Positions 26,898 through 35,858 of a stretch of DNA of 64,000 bases are shown here, piece after piece. Source of the DNA: Opitutaceae bacterium (lineage in GTDB: Bacteria; Verrucomicrobiota; Verrucomicrobiia; Opitutales; Opitutaceae); NCBI GenBank assembly GCA_028691845.1, contig JAQUYL010000019.1:1-64000 (forward strand), in the 5' to 3' direction. The stretch's first letter is position 1. Each line of letters opens with the position of its first letter. A program made the translations under genes and the position numbers. The notes under the pieces are model-generated. The model ran no database searches, was not told the origin of the DNA, and worked only from the letters and a program-made list of their open reading frames with translations.

Positions 26898-28313
26898 TCA
26901 GTACGCACTCCGGGGAGGGAAGAACACCTGCCAGCAGGTTTTGAGAGTGATCTCGATGTCCAGCCAGAGCGACCAGTGCGTGATGTAGAAAAGATCCATC
27001 TCATGGCGCCGGCGCAATAGCCCGGGATCGGAAACCTCTCCGCGAAAACCCTCGCTCTGCGCGAGTCCCGTGATGCCTGGTTTCACGAGATGCCGGGTGC
27101 GATACCCTTTGGCGAGCTGCCGGAATTCCTCATCGAGCAACGGCATGTAAGGCCGCGGACCGACGATCGACATCTCCCCCCTCAGCACATTCCAGAATTG
27201 GGGGAATTCGTCCAGGCTGTGGCGGCGCATGAAACGACCGAAGGGATAAACGCGCTCGTCCTCGCGACGTGCCTGGCGCACCTCGGCGACCTCGTTCGGC
27301 GGCGCGAGGCGCATCGAGCGGAATTTGAGCATCTCAAACGAACTGCGTTTTTCGCCCGAGCGGCTGCGAATGTGGAAAAGCGGCCCCGGCGCCTGAAAAT
27401 GCTGTACCACCCAGATCAGCAGGCACAAGGGCGGCAGGAGGAACACGACGACAGGCAGCGCCACGGCAAGGTCGAAGGTACGCTTGATGGTACGGTTGAT
27501 CGGTTCCTCCAAGGGCTCATCGTGCAACGTAAAGAAGAGATGCCCCTCCTCCTCCAGCGTCGTCAACGGATGGCCAAAGCGCTCCTCGATGTCATGATGC
27601 ACCAGCAGCCGGCAGCCGTGCTCCTGGCAGACATCCAGCAGCCGCCGCGCGACGGTGTTATCGGCCGGCAGTTCCAGGAGGATCACCTGTCCCACCTGGC
27701 GCTGGGCCAGCAATTTTGGCAGAGAGGAAATATCACCGATGGCGTTGTCCGAGGACACCTCCGGACCGGATTCATATTCAAAGAGAACCAGTCCGATCGG
27801 CTCGATTCCGAGCTGCTCCTGCCGTTCCACCCAGGACTGCATCGCTTCCAGCGCGCCGGGGCGGCCGACGAAAACTGTGCGTACCCGGCGGCTTCCCTGG
27901 TAGACGATGCGGGCGAGCCAGGCTGGGGCCGCATGGTGCAACCACGTCAGCGAGAGTCCGGTCCAGACGAGAAAGGTTCCGAGGAACAGCCGGCTGATGC
28001 TGCGATCCTGGGTGGCGAACATCATGCTGAAGATAATCAGCGCCATGAGCATGACCTGTCTTCCGGCCAGGCCGGCCGCTTCAGCGAGCGGGAGTCGTGG
28101 CAGTCGCGCCCCCGCCGCGTGCACCGACCTCCAGCCGAGCACCATGGCCGCGAGCACACAGAGGAAATAGGGTAGAAGATTCACCTCGCGGCTCAGCCGC
28201 ACGAACGGAACGTGGTAGATCAGATTGGCGTAAACCCAGAAAAATATGCCAATCGCCAGGGTCGTCAGGGTTGCGTGTAAATTGATCAGGCCGCGAAGGC
28301 GCTGGCTAATCAT
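26898..28313 (-). CDS. Polyprenyl glycosylphosphotransferase (exopolysaccharide initiating sugar transferase)
   Basis: Starts a polysaccharide repeat by moving a sugar-1-phosphate from a UDP-sugar to undecaprenyl phosphate at the inner membrane. About 471 residues with several N-terminal transmembrane segments (TTLAIGIFFWVYANLIYHV and following), a central CoA-binding-like/PglD-type domain, a further membrane helix near VALPVVVFLLPPLCLLIWVV and a C-terminal sugar transferase domain with RTFDLAV, LKFRSMRLAPPNEV, RRHSLDEFPQFWNVLRGEMSIVGPRPYMP and LVKPGITGLAQ. These motifs define the bacterial sugar transferase family. I chose the ATG at 28313, which begins MISQRLRG; an ATG at 28484 is also open. 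It diverges from the O-antigen ligase-like gene. Confidence 0.88.
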   Translation of the reverse strand: MISQRLRGLINLHATLTTLAIGIFFWVYANLIYHVPFVRLSREVNLLPYFLCVLAAMVLGWRSVHAAGARLPRLPLAEAAGLAGRQVMLMALIIFSMMFATQDRSISRLFLGTFLVWTGLSLTWLHHAAPAWLARIVYQGSRRVRTVFVGRPGALEAMQSWVERQEQLGIEPIGLVLFEYESGPEVSSDNAIGDISSLPKLLAQRQVGQVILLELPADNTVARRLLDVCQEHGCRLLVHHDIEERFGHPLTTLEEEGHLFFTLHDEPLEEPINRTIKRTFDLAVALPVVVFLLPPLCLLIWVVQHFQAPGPLFHIRSRSGEKRSSFEMLKFRSMRLAPPNEVAEVRQARREDERVYPFGRFMRRHSLDEFPQFWNVLRGEMSIVGPRPYMPLLDEEFRQLAKGYRTRHLVKPGITGLAQSEGFRGEVSDPGLLRRRHEMDLFYITHWSLWLDIEITLKTCWQVFFPPRSAY

Positions 28314-28646
28314 GGCTTCATGATGAGAGATCAGGTTCGCGGTGCGAGCCGGAATGCAGGAGGTCGCCCGGCTGTCACTCCGATCCACCACCACGCGGGA
28401 GTCGGATCTCCATTGCGAGGGCGGTTGGTCGGCGTCATATACGCGCCGGCTTAGACCCAAAGGTCTATTTGTGGTGGTTGCCACGCTGGTTGATCACCGC
28501 CCCGATCAGGCCGTCGCAAACCAGCCGACTTCATCCCTTCCCTCCACTTCATATGAACAAATCATCGTCCGTGATTACAAGTCACCGCAATCGCGCCCAG
28601 GAATCAGGCTCGACGGTGTGGGATTCCAGCGCAAAGCTTACCTGAA

Positions 28647-30143
28647 GTGACATCAGGTGAGAAACCGTTGACCTCAGAGGCCGCCATGCGGGTGGGATCC
28701 TTTCGCGGCGACCATCCGCGCCTGCCGCTCCATCCCGCCGAGAAGGTTTTGCTCGGCATCCTGGCGGTGCATCTCTGCTTCCTGCCCTGGGCCATGGGGA
28801 CGATGCATCCATGGAGTCAGCTGGTGAGCCTGGGGCTGGCTGCGATCGGTTTTGTCGTTGCCCTAGGGAACCGGGTTTATACCGGCGAACATGCCAAGGG
28901 ATGGGAATACCGGCTGATCATGTGGCCGAGACTTCTTCGTTTCCCCATCTTCTGGATTGGGCTTGCGTTGCTCGGCTACATTCTGGCGCAGGCACTAAAT
29001 CCCTCATGGACCTTTGTCCGCAATGCGACCCAATGGTGGCTCCTTCGCGTCAATGACATCCCCTGGCTGCCCACGAGCATCGATGTGCCGTTTGCCCGCT
29101 TCAATGCCTGGCGGGCACTGATTATCTACGCGTCCGCCTGGCTGGTGGTCTGCTCACTCTGGATCGGGCTCACTCGTCGCCGATCGATGCAATTTCTGCT
29201 GATCGTCCTCGTCTGCAATGGTGCGGCGTTGGCCTGTGCCGGTATTCTGCAGCACCTGTTGGGAACGGACCGTTTTCTGGGTCTGTTCCCCTGGCCGCCC
29301 GGCTGCTCACCTTTTGCCAGTTTCCCTTATCGGAATCATGGCGGAGCCTATCTGGCCCTGATTACCGCCCTGGCCGCCGCGCTCGCCACTTGGTTCTTTG
29401 AACATGGCGAACGCACAATGAAAAAATCGACCCCCGCCAGCGTGCTGGCCTTTCTGGCAGTCTTACTGGCTGGCGTCGTGACGTTCACCTACTCCCGCGG
29501 GGCCACAATCGTCCTGGGGCTTTTCTTGCTGCTGTTCATCATATGGTTCCTGCTGCGTCGCAGCCTGCGGGCCATTGGCGGAAATGCCGGCTCAGCGGTC
29601 ACGCTTATTGTAGCCGTCGTCTTCTTGGGACTGCTGCTCAATGGCCTCCGATATGTCGACTTTTCGAGTGTGTACGCCCGGTTCGATCCTCTCATCCAGA
29701 ATCAGACCCGTGACGAAAGCGTGCGGGCACGCCTGCTAGCGCACGATGCGGCAAGTGCCATGCTCGATTCACACTGGCGCCGCGGGGTTGGCGCCGGCGG
29801 TTTCCGGCACCTTTTCACCGAATACGTCCAGCGACACCCTGAGATTTACGCGCAAGGACGCCTCTTTTGGGAGCATGCCCACAACGACTGGCTTGAAACC
29901 CCAATCGAACTGGGGGCCGGCGGCGTCCTTCTTTTGCTAGCCGGGGCGGGCTGGTGGGCCTGGTGGATGGTTCGCCATCGTGGGCTCTGGCATTCGCTCG
30001 CCGTGCCCATCATACTTGGCCTCAGCCAGACTCTCATTCACGCCTGGTTCGATTTTCCCTTCCAGTGCCCCGCAATCCTGGCTACCTGGTGCGCGCTGCT
30101 GACAATTTCAGGCCGGTGGATCGAGATCGACTCCGGTGGGTAA
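28647..30143 (+). CDS. O-antigen ligase/polymerase-like membrane protein
   Basis: A 498-residue multi-pass inner membrane protein with about ten hydrophobic segments. A long loop in the second half (YVDFSSVYARFDPLIQNQTRDESVRARLLAHDAASAML to LFTEYVQRHPEIYAQGRLFWEHAHNDWLETPIELG) is the periplasmic loop characteristic of the O-antigen ligase/Wzy superfamily, including the AHNDWLE region. It may ligate or polymerise exopolysaccharide or O-antigen chains. GTG at 28647 is the annotated start; an ATG at 28686 is also possible. It diverges from the polyprenyl glycosylphosphotransferase and ends 54 bp before the IS element. No other glycosyltransferases are adjacent, so the polysaccharide locus is split. 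Confidence 0.8.
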   Translation: MTSGEKPLTSEAAMRVGSFRGDHPRLPLHPAEKVLLGILAVHLCFLPWAMGTMHPWSQLVSLGLAAIGFVVALGNRVYTGEHAKGWEYRLIMWPRLLRFPIFWIGLALLGYILAQALNPSWTFVRNATQWWLLRVNDIPWLPTSIDVPFARFNAWRALIIYASAWLVVCSLWIGLTRRRSMQFLLIVLVCNGAALACAGILQHLLGTDRFLGLFPWPPGCSPFASFPYRNHGGAYLALITALAAALATWFFEHGERTMKKSTPASVLAFLAVLLAGVVTFTYSRGATIVLGLFLLLFIIWFLLRRSLRAIGGNAGSAVTLIVAVVFLGLLLNGLRYVDFSSVYARFDPLIQNQTRDESVRARLLAHDAASAMLDSHWRRGVGAGGFRHLFTEYVQRHPEIYAQGRLFWEHAHNDWLETPIELGAGGVLLLLAGAGWWAWWMVRHRGLWHSLAVPIILGLSQTLIHAWFDFPFQCPAILATWCALLTISGRWIEIDSGG

Positions 30144-30201
30144 AACCGGTCCGCGCCTCCATCCGTTTCCGCCGTGCCTGCCGGGTGCCGGCAATGCCTA
30201 G

Positions 30202-30216
30202 CAGCCTATCGGACTT
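30202..30216 (+). repeat. Left terminal inverted repeat of the IS1182-type element
   Basis: CAGCCTATCGGACTT, immediately preceded by CTAG. It pairs with the complement of the right end at 31453-31467 with two mismatches. Confidence 0.75.
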
Positions 30217-30362
30217 CGGGAACGGGTATTGATCTTCCGGGGCTCGCTTTTGAGAGCGGCAGAAGATGACACGGTGGTTTTCGGCGATCGCGTTGATCCG
30301 GAGGTGAGGTGATCGGGGTTGCGGCTGGTCGGCCGAGCCGAGAGTGCCGGTCTCGGCCGCCT

Positions 30363-31390
30363 TCAGGCGGGCTGGAGGACGGTCTTGAGGATGTGGAGGC
30401 GCTTGAGGTTGTATGCGCTGCACACCAGTGACCATTCCAACGACACTTTCTCCAGGCCGCGCAGCAGGAAGCGGCGGAAGCCGAGGCAGGCTTTGATCAC
30501 GCCAAAGACAGGTTCGACGGTTTGCTGCCGGGGTTTATAGCGGTCCCGCCCGGTGGCGGTGCGGAAGGCCAGCCGTTCGAGGAAGGGGGCATCAGCGGGT
30601 GGCGCCGACGGATCGGGGTGGGCTTCGAGCTGAACGACGGTGCGGTCGTGGCGTGCGCGGCGGACGGCGGCCAGGACGGTCAGGCCGGTCGGTTGGCCAG
30701 TCTCGTTGGTTTCGAGCCGGGTGACGGCTGCTTCGCTGACGAAGCCGCTCTCGACGAGGACTTCCTTGACGGGCGCGATGGCTTCGACGGAGGGGACGAG
30801 TTGGGCCTTGTCGTTGGGGGCCTGGGTGACGCGTTGGCCGACGATCAGGCGGCTGGCGGATTCGACGGCGGCCTCGGCTTTGGCCAGGAGTTGCTCGATC
30901 TCCAACTCGACCTGGCGGAGCTGCTCCCCCGCACGGGCGTAGCTGACCGCACTGTGCCGGCTGGCGTTGGCCAGGATCTTCGTGCCGTCGATGGCCACCG
31001 TGACCTCGCCCACGCGCAATTGCCCACTGCGGGCGGCCAGTTCGAGAATCTGCGCGAAGGCGCTGGCGAGCAGCAAGCGGTGGTCCCGGCGGAAGGTGCA
31101 GATCGTATCGTGGTCGGGATGCGTGTCGGCGCACAGGTAGCGCACCGCGACGTTATCGAAAGTGCTCTGTTCGATGCGCCGGCTGGCAAACGTGCCGGTC
31201 GCATAGCTGTAGACCAACAGCGCCAGCATCGTCGCCGGCGGATACTGCCGCTGCCCCGCTCATTGACACGGGCCGCCCGCAGGTCGAGCTGCTCGACCGC
31301 CTCGAGGATGAAGTTCACGAGGTGATCCTCCGGTACCCAGTCATGCAGACTTGGCGGCAACCGCAGCGGGGTGTCTCGGTCCACGGTCAC
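30363..31390 (-). pseudogene. IS1182-family transposase, frameshifted and internally deleted
   Basis: The N-terminal part (from GTG at 31390: LRLPPSLHDWVPEDHLVNFILEAVEQLDL to VNERG) and the rest (QRQYPPATMLALLVYSYATGTFASRRIE...) are in different frames. They meet in a CGGGG run near 31250, where one extra G would restore a continuous protein. First catalytic Asp is in VTVAIDGTKIL; Glu is in TVEPVFGVIK. The middle block, normally an Asp followed by SGFxSE, reads VESGFVSE, so the usual Asp is Glu. The linker and QYNFTDPESRI-type segment of about 80-100 residues is absent: LLAKAEA joins directly to AVESASRLIVGQRV. It is therefore almost certainly inactive. Confidence 0.75.
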
Positions 31391-31452
31391 GAAGCGGGCG
31401 GGCGTGTCCGTTCAACGCATCAGGCGCCCATTTGTTCAAAGGGAACGTGCTA

Positions 31453-31467
31453 AAGTCCGACAGGCAG
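31453..31467 (-). repeat. Right terminal inverted repeat of the IS1182-type element
   Basis: AAGTCCGACAGGCAG on the plus strand, immediately followed by CTAG; complement of the left end with 13 of 15 matches. Confidence 0.75.
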
Positions 31468-31473
31468 CTAGGG

Positions 31474-32661
31474 TTATCTATTCAGAACCCGGCGGGCAAT
31501 ATGCTCCCCAATGGCCAGTGACGCGGTCGCCGCCGGGCTGGGTGCATTTAGCACATGGATGCTGCCTGGCCCCTCGACCAGTTGAAAGTCCTGTACGAGC
31601 GTTCCATCCGGCTGCATCGCCTGGGCACGCACTCCGGCTCCGCCTGTCTCCAAGTCTGCCTCGGTGATTTCGGGCACCAGCTTTTGCAGCGAAGAGCAAA
31701 ACCACTTTTTCGAGCACGAGCGACGGACTTCTTCCCAAGCCATCCGTCGGTGCTGCGCCACAAAACGCCAGAGGCCCGGGAACGCCATGGCCCCGAAAGC
31801 ATCTATCGGATTGATGCGCCATTTGGAGTAGCCTTCACGGGCCAGCGCCAGCACGGCGTTGGGACCCGCCTCTACGCCACCGTCGATTAGACGGGTGAAG
31901 TGAACGCCCAGAAATGGAAAGACCGGATCGGGCACGGGGTAAATAAGGTTGCGCACCAGGTGCCCCGCCTGGGGCCGTAGCTTATAGTATTCGCCGCGAA
32001 ACGGAATAATGCGTGTGTCGGGTTTTTCTCCGGCGAGCCCTGCCACGCGGTCACTATGCAGGCCCGCACAGTTCACCAGAAAGTCGCCGGCCAATCCTCC
32101 TCGCGGGGTCTCCACCCGCCAGTCGCCGCCCTGCCGCTTGATCGAAAGTGCTTCAGCACCCGTCAAAACCTCAGCGCCGGCCTGTTCGATCTTGATCCGC
32201 ATCGCCCGGCAGACGCCGGCAAAATCGACAATCCCCTCCTCCGGAACATGCACGGCGGCCACTCCCGCTGCGTATGGCTCAAGTTCGCGCAGCTGTTCCG
32301 GGCCGAGCCACTGCAGACGCTGCAGACCGTTTTGCCGTCCACGCTCGATCAGCGTCCGCAGCCGGGGCACCTCCTCCGGAACCGTGGCCACGACCACCTT
32401 GCCGCAGACGTCGTGCCTGATGTCATTTTCCTTGCAGAAGGCGACCATGCGGCGAATGCCGGTCACCGCCAGCCGGGCTTTCATCGACCCCGGCTTGTAG
32501 TACAGTCCGGCATGAAGCACCCCGCTGTTGTGGGTGCTTTGGTGCTGACCGACCTCCGGCTCCTTTTCCAGCACGGCCACCCTGATTCCAGGTTTGAGCC
32601 GCAATAACTCCAGCGCTGTGCCCAAACCGACCAACCCACCACCAATGATGATTATCCTCAT
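31474..32661 (-). CDS. lhgO: L-2-hydroxyglutarate oxidase/dehydrogenase
   Basis: An FAD-dependent enzyme that oxidises L-2-hydroxyglutarate to 2-oxoglutarate, a metabolite-repair step. The 395-residue protein starts MRIIIIGGGLVGLGTALELL (Rossmann GxGxxG) followed by the hallmark QHQSTHNSGVLHAGLYYKPGSMKA. Further family features are FRGEYYKLRP and VYPVPDP-like (IYPVPDPVFPFLGVHFTRLIDG), and the C-terminal GGAGVRAQAMQPDG. I chose the Met ten codons into the longer frame since it directly precedes the nucleotide-binding strand; ATG at 32688 is an alternative. The IS element ends 2 bp beyond its stop codon but leaves the coding sequence intact. Confidence 0.93.
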   Translation of the reverse strand: MRIIIIGGGLVGLGTALELLRLKPGIRVAVLEKEPEVGQHQSTHNSGVLHAGLYYKPGSMKARLAVTGIRRMVAFCKENDIRHDVCGKVVVATVPEEVPRLRTLIERGRQNGLQRLQWLGPEQLRELEPYAAGVAAVHVPEEGIVDFAGVCRAMRIKIEQAGAEVLTGAEALSIKRQGGDWRVETPRGGLAGDFLVNCAGLHSDRVAGLAGEKPDTRIIPFRGEYYKLRPQAGHLVRNLIYPVPDPVFPFLGVHFTRLIDGGVEAGPNAVLALAREGYSKWRINPIDAFGAMAFPGLWRFVAQHRRMAWEEVRRSCSKKWFCSSLQKLVPEITEADLETGGAGVRAQAMQPDGTLVQDFQLVEGPGSIHVLNAPSPAATASLAIGEHIARRVLNR

Positions 32662-32738
32662 AGGTGTTTCCTGCCCCATCTGTGGCATTATTCCACCGGC
32701 AAGGGAATCATTTTACGGCAAGTTTTGGTGCGGTGAGA

Positions 32739-33290
32739 TCAGCGCCCTCCCCCTTGCGACTGTGGCGGTGGAACCGGCCGGAGGTTTCCGCGCCAGAGTT
32801 CGCGGTAGATGGGATTGCCGGGTGGATCGAGGCGGCGCGGATCGAAACCGCGCTCCTCGGCGAAATCTAGGCCGTAGTGAAACGCCGCGAGTAGCGCAGG
32901 ATAGGAAAATTTTCCTTTCTGGTGCAGATAGCTGCGGGTCCATGCAAGGTAGTCGATGCCGGTCTCGAGATTGCGGCGCCAATCCCAGACGGCCGGCTCG
33001 TACGGCGCGTCTGAAACCGTGTGCCAGGCCTGGGGTTTGATCTGCATCAAACCACGCGCCTCACCGTTACGGGCATGAGCGTCGAAATTCGATTCAGCAG
33101 CCACAAGAGCGTAAATGAACATCGGATCGATGTGATAGCGCCACGCCATCGGCTGGATGGCAGCCCAGACTTCCTCGCGGGCAGGCGATACGGGTGCGGG
33201 ACGCGGCGCGCACGCAACGAGGCAAAGGCCCGCCAGCGCCAGCCCGGCCGTCAGCGCAACGGGCCGGCCCTGCCGGGATCTCCGGGGCAT
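32739..33290 (-). CDS. Lytic transglycosylase-like lipoprotein (SLT domain)
   Basis: A 183-residue lipoprotein. The N-terminus MPRRSRQGRPVALTAGLALAGLCLVAC is a signal with a lipobox-like LVAC, so it is probably acylated and membrane-attached. The SLT/goose-lysozyme-type domain follows: IDPMFIYALVAAESNFDAHARNGEARGLMQIKPQAW, with the catalytic Glu in AAES and the GLMQIKP motif, and LETGIDYLAWTRSYLHQKGKFSYPALLAAFHYG. Such enzymes cleave the glycan strand of peptidoglycan. The start at 33290 gives a sensible signal; ATG at 33332 would add an unlikely tail. It is 15 bp downstream of fabF on the same strand. Confidence 0.85.
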   Translation of the reverse strand: MPRRSRQGRPVALTAGLALAGLCLVACAPRPAPVSPAREEVWAAIQPMAWRYHIDPMFIYALVAAESNFDAHARNGEARGLMQIKPQAWHTVSDAPYEPAVWDWRRNLETGIDYLAWTRSYLHQKGKFSYPALLAAFHYGLDFAEERGFDPRRLDPPGNPIYRELWRGNLRPVPPPQSQGGGR

Positions 33291-33347
33291 CCCGCAGCGC
33301 AAGCCACTCCACGAAAGGCGCGCTGGATTCAACGCCGCCCATCCTTT

Positions 33348-34598
33348 CTAGAATCGGCGGAAGATCAACGCGGCGTTTTGGCCGCCAAAACCGAGGTTGT
33401 TGCTCAACACGACATTTACCGGGGCGACGCGCTTGGCGTTGGGCACATAGTCGAGGTCGCAATCAGGATCCGGTTCTTCAAGATTGATGGTCGGCGGCAC
33501 GATGCCGGTTTCGATTGTCTTGATGCTGATGACGGCCTCAACTCCTCCGGCCGCCCCGAGCAGGTGGCCGGTCATGGATTTGGTCGAGCTGACCATGACC
33601 TTGCGTGCATGATCGCCGAATACCTTCTTGATCGCCAGGGTTTCGAACTTGTCGTTGTACGGAGTAGAGGTGCCGTGAGCGTTGATATAGTCGATCTCGT
33701 GCGGTTGAAGGCGAGCGTCGCTGAGCGCGCGGGTCATGGCGAGCGACAGGCCCTTGCCATCTGGATCGGGTTGCGTGACATGAAATGCGTCGCAGGTGGC
33801 GGCGTAGCCGATCAGTTCGCAGTAAATGTGCGCACCGCGGGCCAATGCATGCTCGAGGCTCTCGATCACGAGGATGCCGGCGCCCTCGCCCATGATGAAG
33901 CCGTCGCGATTCCTGTCGAAGGGCCTGCTGGCTTTCTTGGGCTGGTCGTTGCAGGTGCTCATCGCCTTCATTGAGCAAAACCCCGCGTAGGCCAGCGGTG
34001 TAATGGCCGCTTCGCTGCCACCGCACACCATCACGTCGGCTTCCCCGCCGCGGATCATCCGCAGAGATTCGCCGATGGCGTGAGTGGCCGTGGCGCATGC
34101 GCTCACCACCGCGAAATTCGGGCCACGGGCGCCCAGTTCAATGGCGACGAGACCGCAAGCCATGTTGCTGATCAGCGAAGGAATCATGAACGGCGAAACC
34201 CTGCGGGGACCCCGTTCCATGAGAATCTTGTGCTGGGTCTCGATCGTCAACATGCCCCCGATGCCGGAACCGATGATGACGCCCACACGGTCACCGTCCT
34301 CGCGGGACATGTCGAGTTTCGCATCGGCAATCGCCATCTTGGCGGCGCCAAAACCGAAGTGGGTATAACGGTCATTGCGCCGCACCTCCTTGGGATCCAT
34401 GTATTGCGCCGGATCAAATCCGCGCACTTCCGCGCCGATCCGGGAGGAGTGGGTGGAAGGATCAAACGCCGTGACCCGATCGATGCCGCACTGGCCGGCA
34501 ATGATGTTGTTCCAGAAGTCGGTTACACTGTGCCCCAGCGAGGCGACAACGCCCATGCCGGTGACAACGACGCGTTTATAGGGGGAGACAGTTTCCAT
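33348..34598 (-). CDS. fabF: Beta-ketoacyl-ACP synthase II
   Basis: Elongates acyl-ACP by condensing it with malonyl-ACP in type II fatty acid synthesis. The 416-residue protein has the thiolase-fold active site: Cys168 in VVSAC168ATATHAIGE, His in [11 protein letters not shown] and His in [14 protein letters not shown]. Length matches FabF (KAS II). It is the distal gene of fabG-acpP-fabF. The start codon is directly preceded by the T-run of a strong hairpin and there is no Shine-Dalgarno sequence, so expression must depend on readthrough or an unusual initiation mode. Confidence 0.96.
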   Translation of the reverse strand: METVSPYKRVVVTGMGVVASLGHSVTDFWNNIIAGQCGIDRVTAFDPSTHSSRIGAEVRGFDPAQYMDPKEVRRNDRYTHFGFGAAKMAIADAKLDMSREDGDRVGVIIGSGIGGMLTIETQHKILMERGPRRVSPFMIPSLISNMACGLVAIELGARGPNFAVVSACATATHAIGESLRMIRGGEADVMVCGGSEAAITPLAYAGFCSMKAMSTCNDQPKKASRPFDRNRDGFIMGEGAGILVIESLEHALARGAHIYCELIGYAATCDAFHVTQPDPDGKGLSLAMTRALSDARLQPHEIDYINAHGTSTPYNDKFETLAIKKVFGDHARKVMVSSTKSMTGHLLGAAGGVEAVISIKTIETGIVPPTINLEEPDPDCDLDYVPNAKRVAPVNVVLSNNLGFGGQNAALIFRRF

Positions 34599-34601
34599 CG
34601 T

Positions 34602-34651
34602 GAAAAAAAAAGCGTTCTACCGTGCCAGTTAGGCGAAACGGTAGAACGCTT
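34602..34651 (-). terminator. Strong terminator/attenuator between acpP and fabF
   Basis: In the direction of transcription, AAGCGTTCTACCGT pairs perfectly over 14 bp with ACGGTAGAACGCTT around a 14-base loop, followed by a run of nine T and then CACG-ATG, where the ATG starts fabF. The hairpin is 15 bp after the acpP stop codon. This has every feature of an intrinsic terminator, but sits inside the fab unit, so it likely makes acpP mRNA much more abundant than fabF mRNA. Readthrough or a separate promoter would be needed for fabF. Confidence 0.85.
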
Positions 34652-34666
34652 AAGTCAAAAGGGAAA

Positions 34667-34930
34667 TTATTTCGCAGCAGCCTTCTGCTCGATGTAGGCA
34701 ATGACCTCACCCACAGTCTGCAGCTTTTCGGCATCCGACTCAGGAATCTCACCCTTAATCTCTTCCTTGAACTCTTCCTCGAAGGCCATGATGAGCTCGA
34801 CGGTATCGAGCGAGTCTGCGCCAAGATCATCAAGGAAGGAGGCTTCCTTGGTAATCTGCTCCTCGTTAACGTTTAATTGGTTAACAATAATCTCTTTAAC
34901 GCGTTGTTCGATAGTTTTCTGATCAGCCAT
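34667..34930 (-). CDS. acpP: Acyl carrier protein
   Basis: Carries growing acyl chains on a 4'-phosphopantetheine attached to Ser40 in the motif LGADS40[14 protein letters not shown]. The 87-residue acidic protein starts with [20 protein letters not shown] and is otherwise standard, with a C-terminal YIEQKAAAK tail. It lies between fabG (42 bp upstream) and fabF, from which it is separated by a strong hairpin terminator. No good Shine-Dalgarno sequence precedes its ATG; the upstream bases TATTTTATACC are AT-rich and could also be part of a promoter. Confidence 0.96.
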   Translation of the reverse strand: MADQKTIEQRVKEIIVNQLNVNEEQITKEASFLDDLGADSLDTVELIMAFEEEFKEEIKGEIPESDAEKLQTVGEVIAYIEQKAAAK

Positions 34931-34972
34931 GGTATAAAATATTCGAGGGACGATGTGGGTGTGTTGTTGGCA

Positions 34973-35719
34973 TCACATCACCATGCCGCCGTCAACGGTA
35001 AAAACCTGGCCAGTGATATATGCTGCCTCTTCGGAGCAGAGAAAAGTAGTCATATGGGCGATATCGGCTGCCTCCCCTAGGCGCTTGAGCGGGATCAGGG
35101 AGCTGATTTTTTCGGCAGCCTCAGGTGGCAGCGCGGCAGTCATGTCCGTCTTGATGAAGCCAGGAGCCACAGCGTTGCAGGTGACGGTGCGCGCCGCGAA
35201 TTCCTTGGCAATGGCCTTGGTAAAACCGATCAGGCCAGCCTTGGCGGCGCAGTAGTTGGCCTGGCCGGCGTTGCCCATCAAGCCCACCACGGAGGCGATG
35301 TTGACGATGCGGCCCCAGCGTTTCTGGGTCATGGAGCGGCCAATGTGTTTGGTCCAGTAATAGCAGCTTGAGAGATTCGTGCTGAGGACCGCATTCCAGT
35401 CGTCTTCCGACATGCGGAAGAGCAGGCCATCCCTTGTGATGCCGGCATTATTGACCAAAATATCGATGGTGCCGAACTCGGCTATAAGGTCGGCGGCGGC
35501 CTTGGTCACAGCGGCGCCATTGGCCACGTCGACAGCCAGCGCCTTCGCTTTTCCGCCGGCCGCGACGATGGCCGCAGCAGTCGCGCCGCAACTGTCGGCT
35601 GACTTGCTGATACAGATGACCGTCACGCCATTTTTCGCGAGCGATTCGGCGATAGCTTTGCCGATGCCGCGCCCCGCGCCCGTGACCAGCGCCGTCCGAT
35701 GGTTAAACGTAAGACTCAT
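34973..35719 (-). CDS. fabG: 3-oxoacyl-ACP reductase
   Basis: Reduces 3-oxoacyl-ACP with NADPH in fatty acid elongation. A 248-residue short-chain dehydrogenase: TGAGRGIG near 13-20, NNAG at 90-93, and the catalytic Ser143, Tyr156 and Lys160 (YCAAK). The N-terminus MSLTFNHRTALVTG sets the start at 35719; an ATG 45 bases upstream would add an unlikely Arg-rich leader. It is first of the fabG-acpP-fabF unit. It diverges from the ferredoxin-NADP reductase gene; fabD and fabH are absent from the window. Confidence 0.95.
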   Translation of the reverse strand: MSLTFNHRTALVTGAGRGIGKAIAESLAKNGVTVICISKSADSCGATAAAIVAAGGKAKALAVDVANGAAVTKAAADLIAEFGTIDILVNNAGITRDGLLFRMSEDDWNAVLSTNLSSCYYWTKHIGRSMTQKRWGRIVNIASVVGLMGNAGQANYCAAKAGLIGFTKAIAKEFAARTVTCNAVAPGFIKTDMTAALPPEAAEKISSLIPLKRLGEAADIAHMTTFLCSEEAAYITGQVFTVDGGMVM

Positions 35720-35858
35720 GCAGGCGGAGGATTCAGGACGGCACCGCCGCGAGGGCAAGTGCAAACAATCGCTCGCCCAATCGAATACGCGCTATCGCGA
35801 TTGACGATTAATGCGGCAGGGTATTCTGTGCCTTCTTCCAAAGCTCAGGCTATCCTTA

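Larger units (their letters stand above)
30202..31467. mobile_element. Defective IS1182-type insertion sequence, 1266 bp
   Basis: The element is bounded by near-perfect 15-bp inverted repeats: left CAGCCTATCGGACTT at 30202-30216, right end (complement) CTGCCTGTCGGACTT, i.e. 13 of 15 identical. It is flanked on both sides by the palindrome CTAG (30198-30201 and 31468-31471), consistent with a 4-bp target duplication at a palindromic site. The single minus-strand transposase frame is IS1182-like but carries a -1 frameshift and lacks a large internal segment. It sits 54 bp after the O-antigen ligase-like gene and 2 bp before the lhgO stop codon, between convergent genes, so insertion cost the host nothing obvious. 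Confidence 0.75.

Noticed and set aside
30845..31390. A second separate gene overlapping the transposase
   Set aside because: It is the N-terminal part of the same transposase in the frame before the G-run frameshift; beyond that point this frame is noise. Programmed frameshifting was considered, but the internal deletion makes a dead element more likely.
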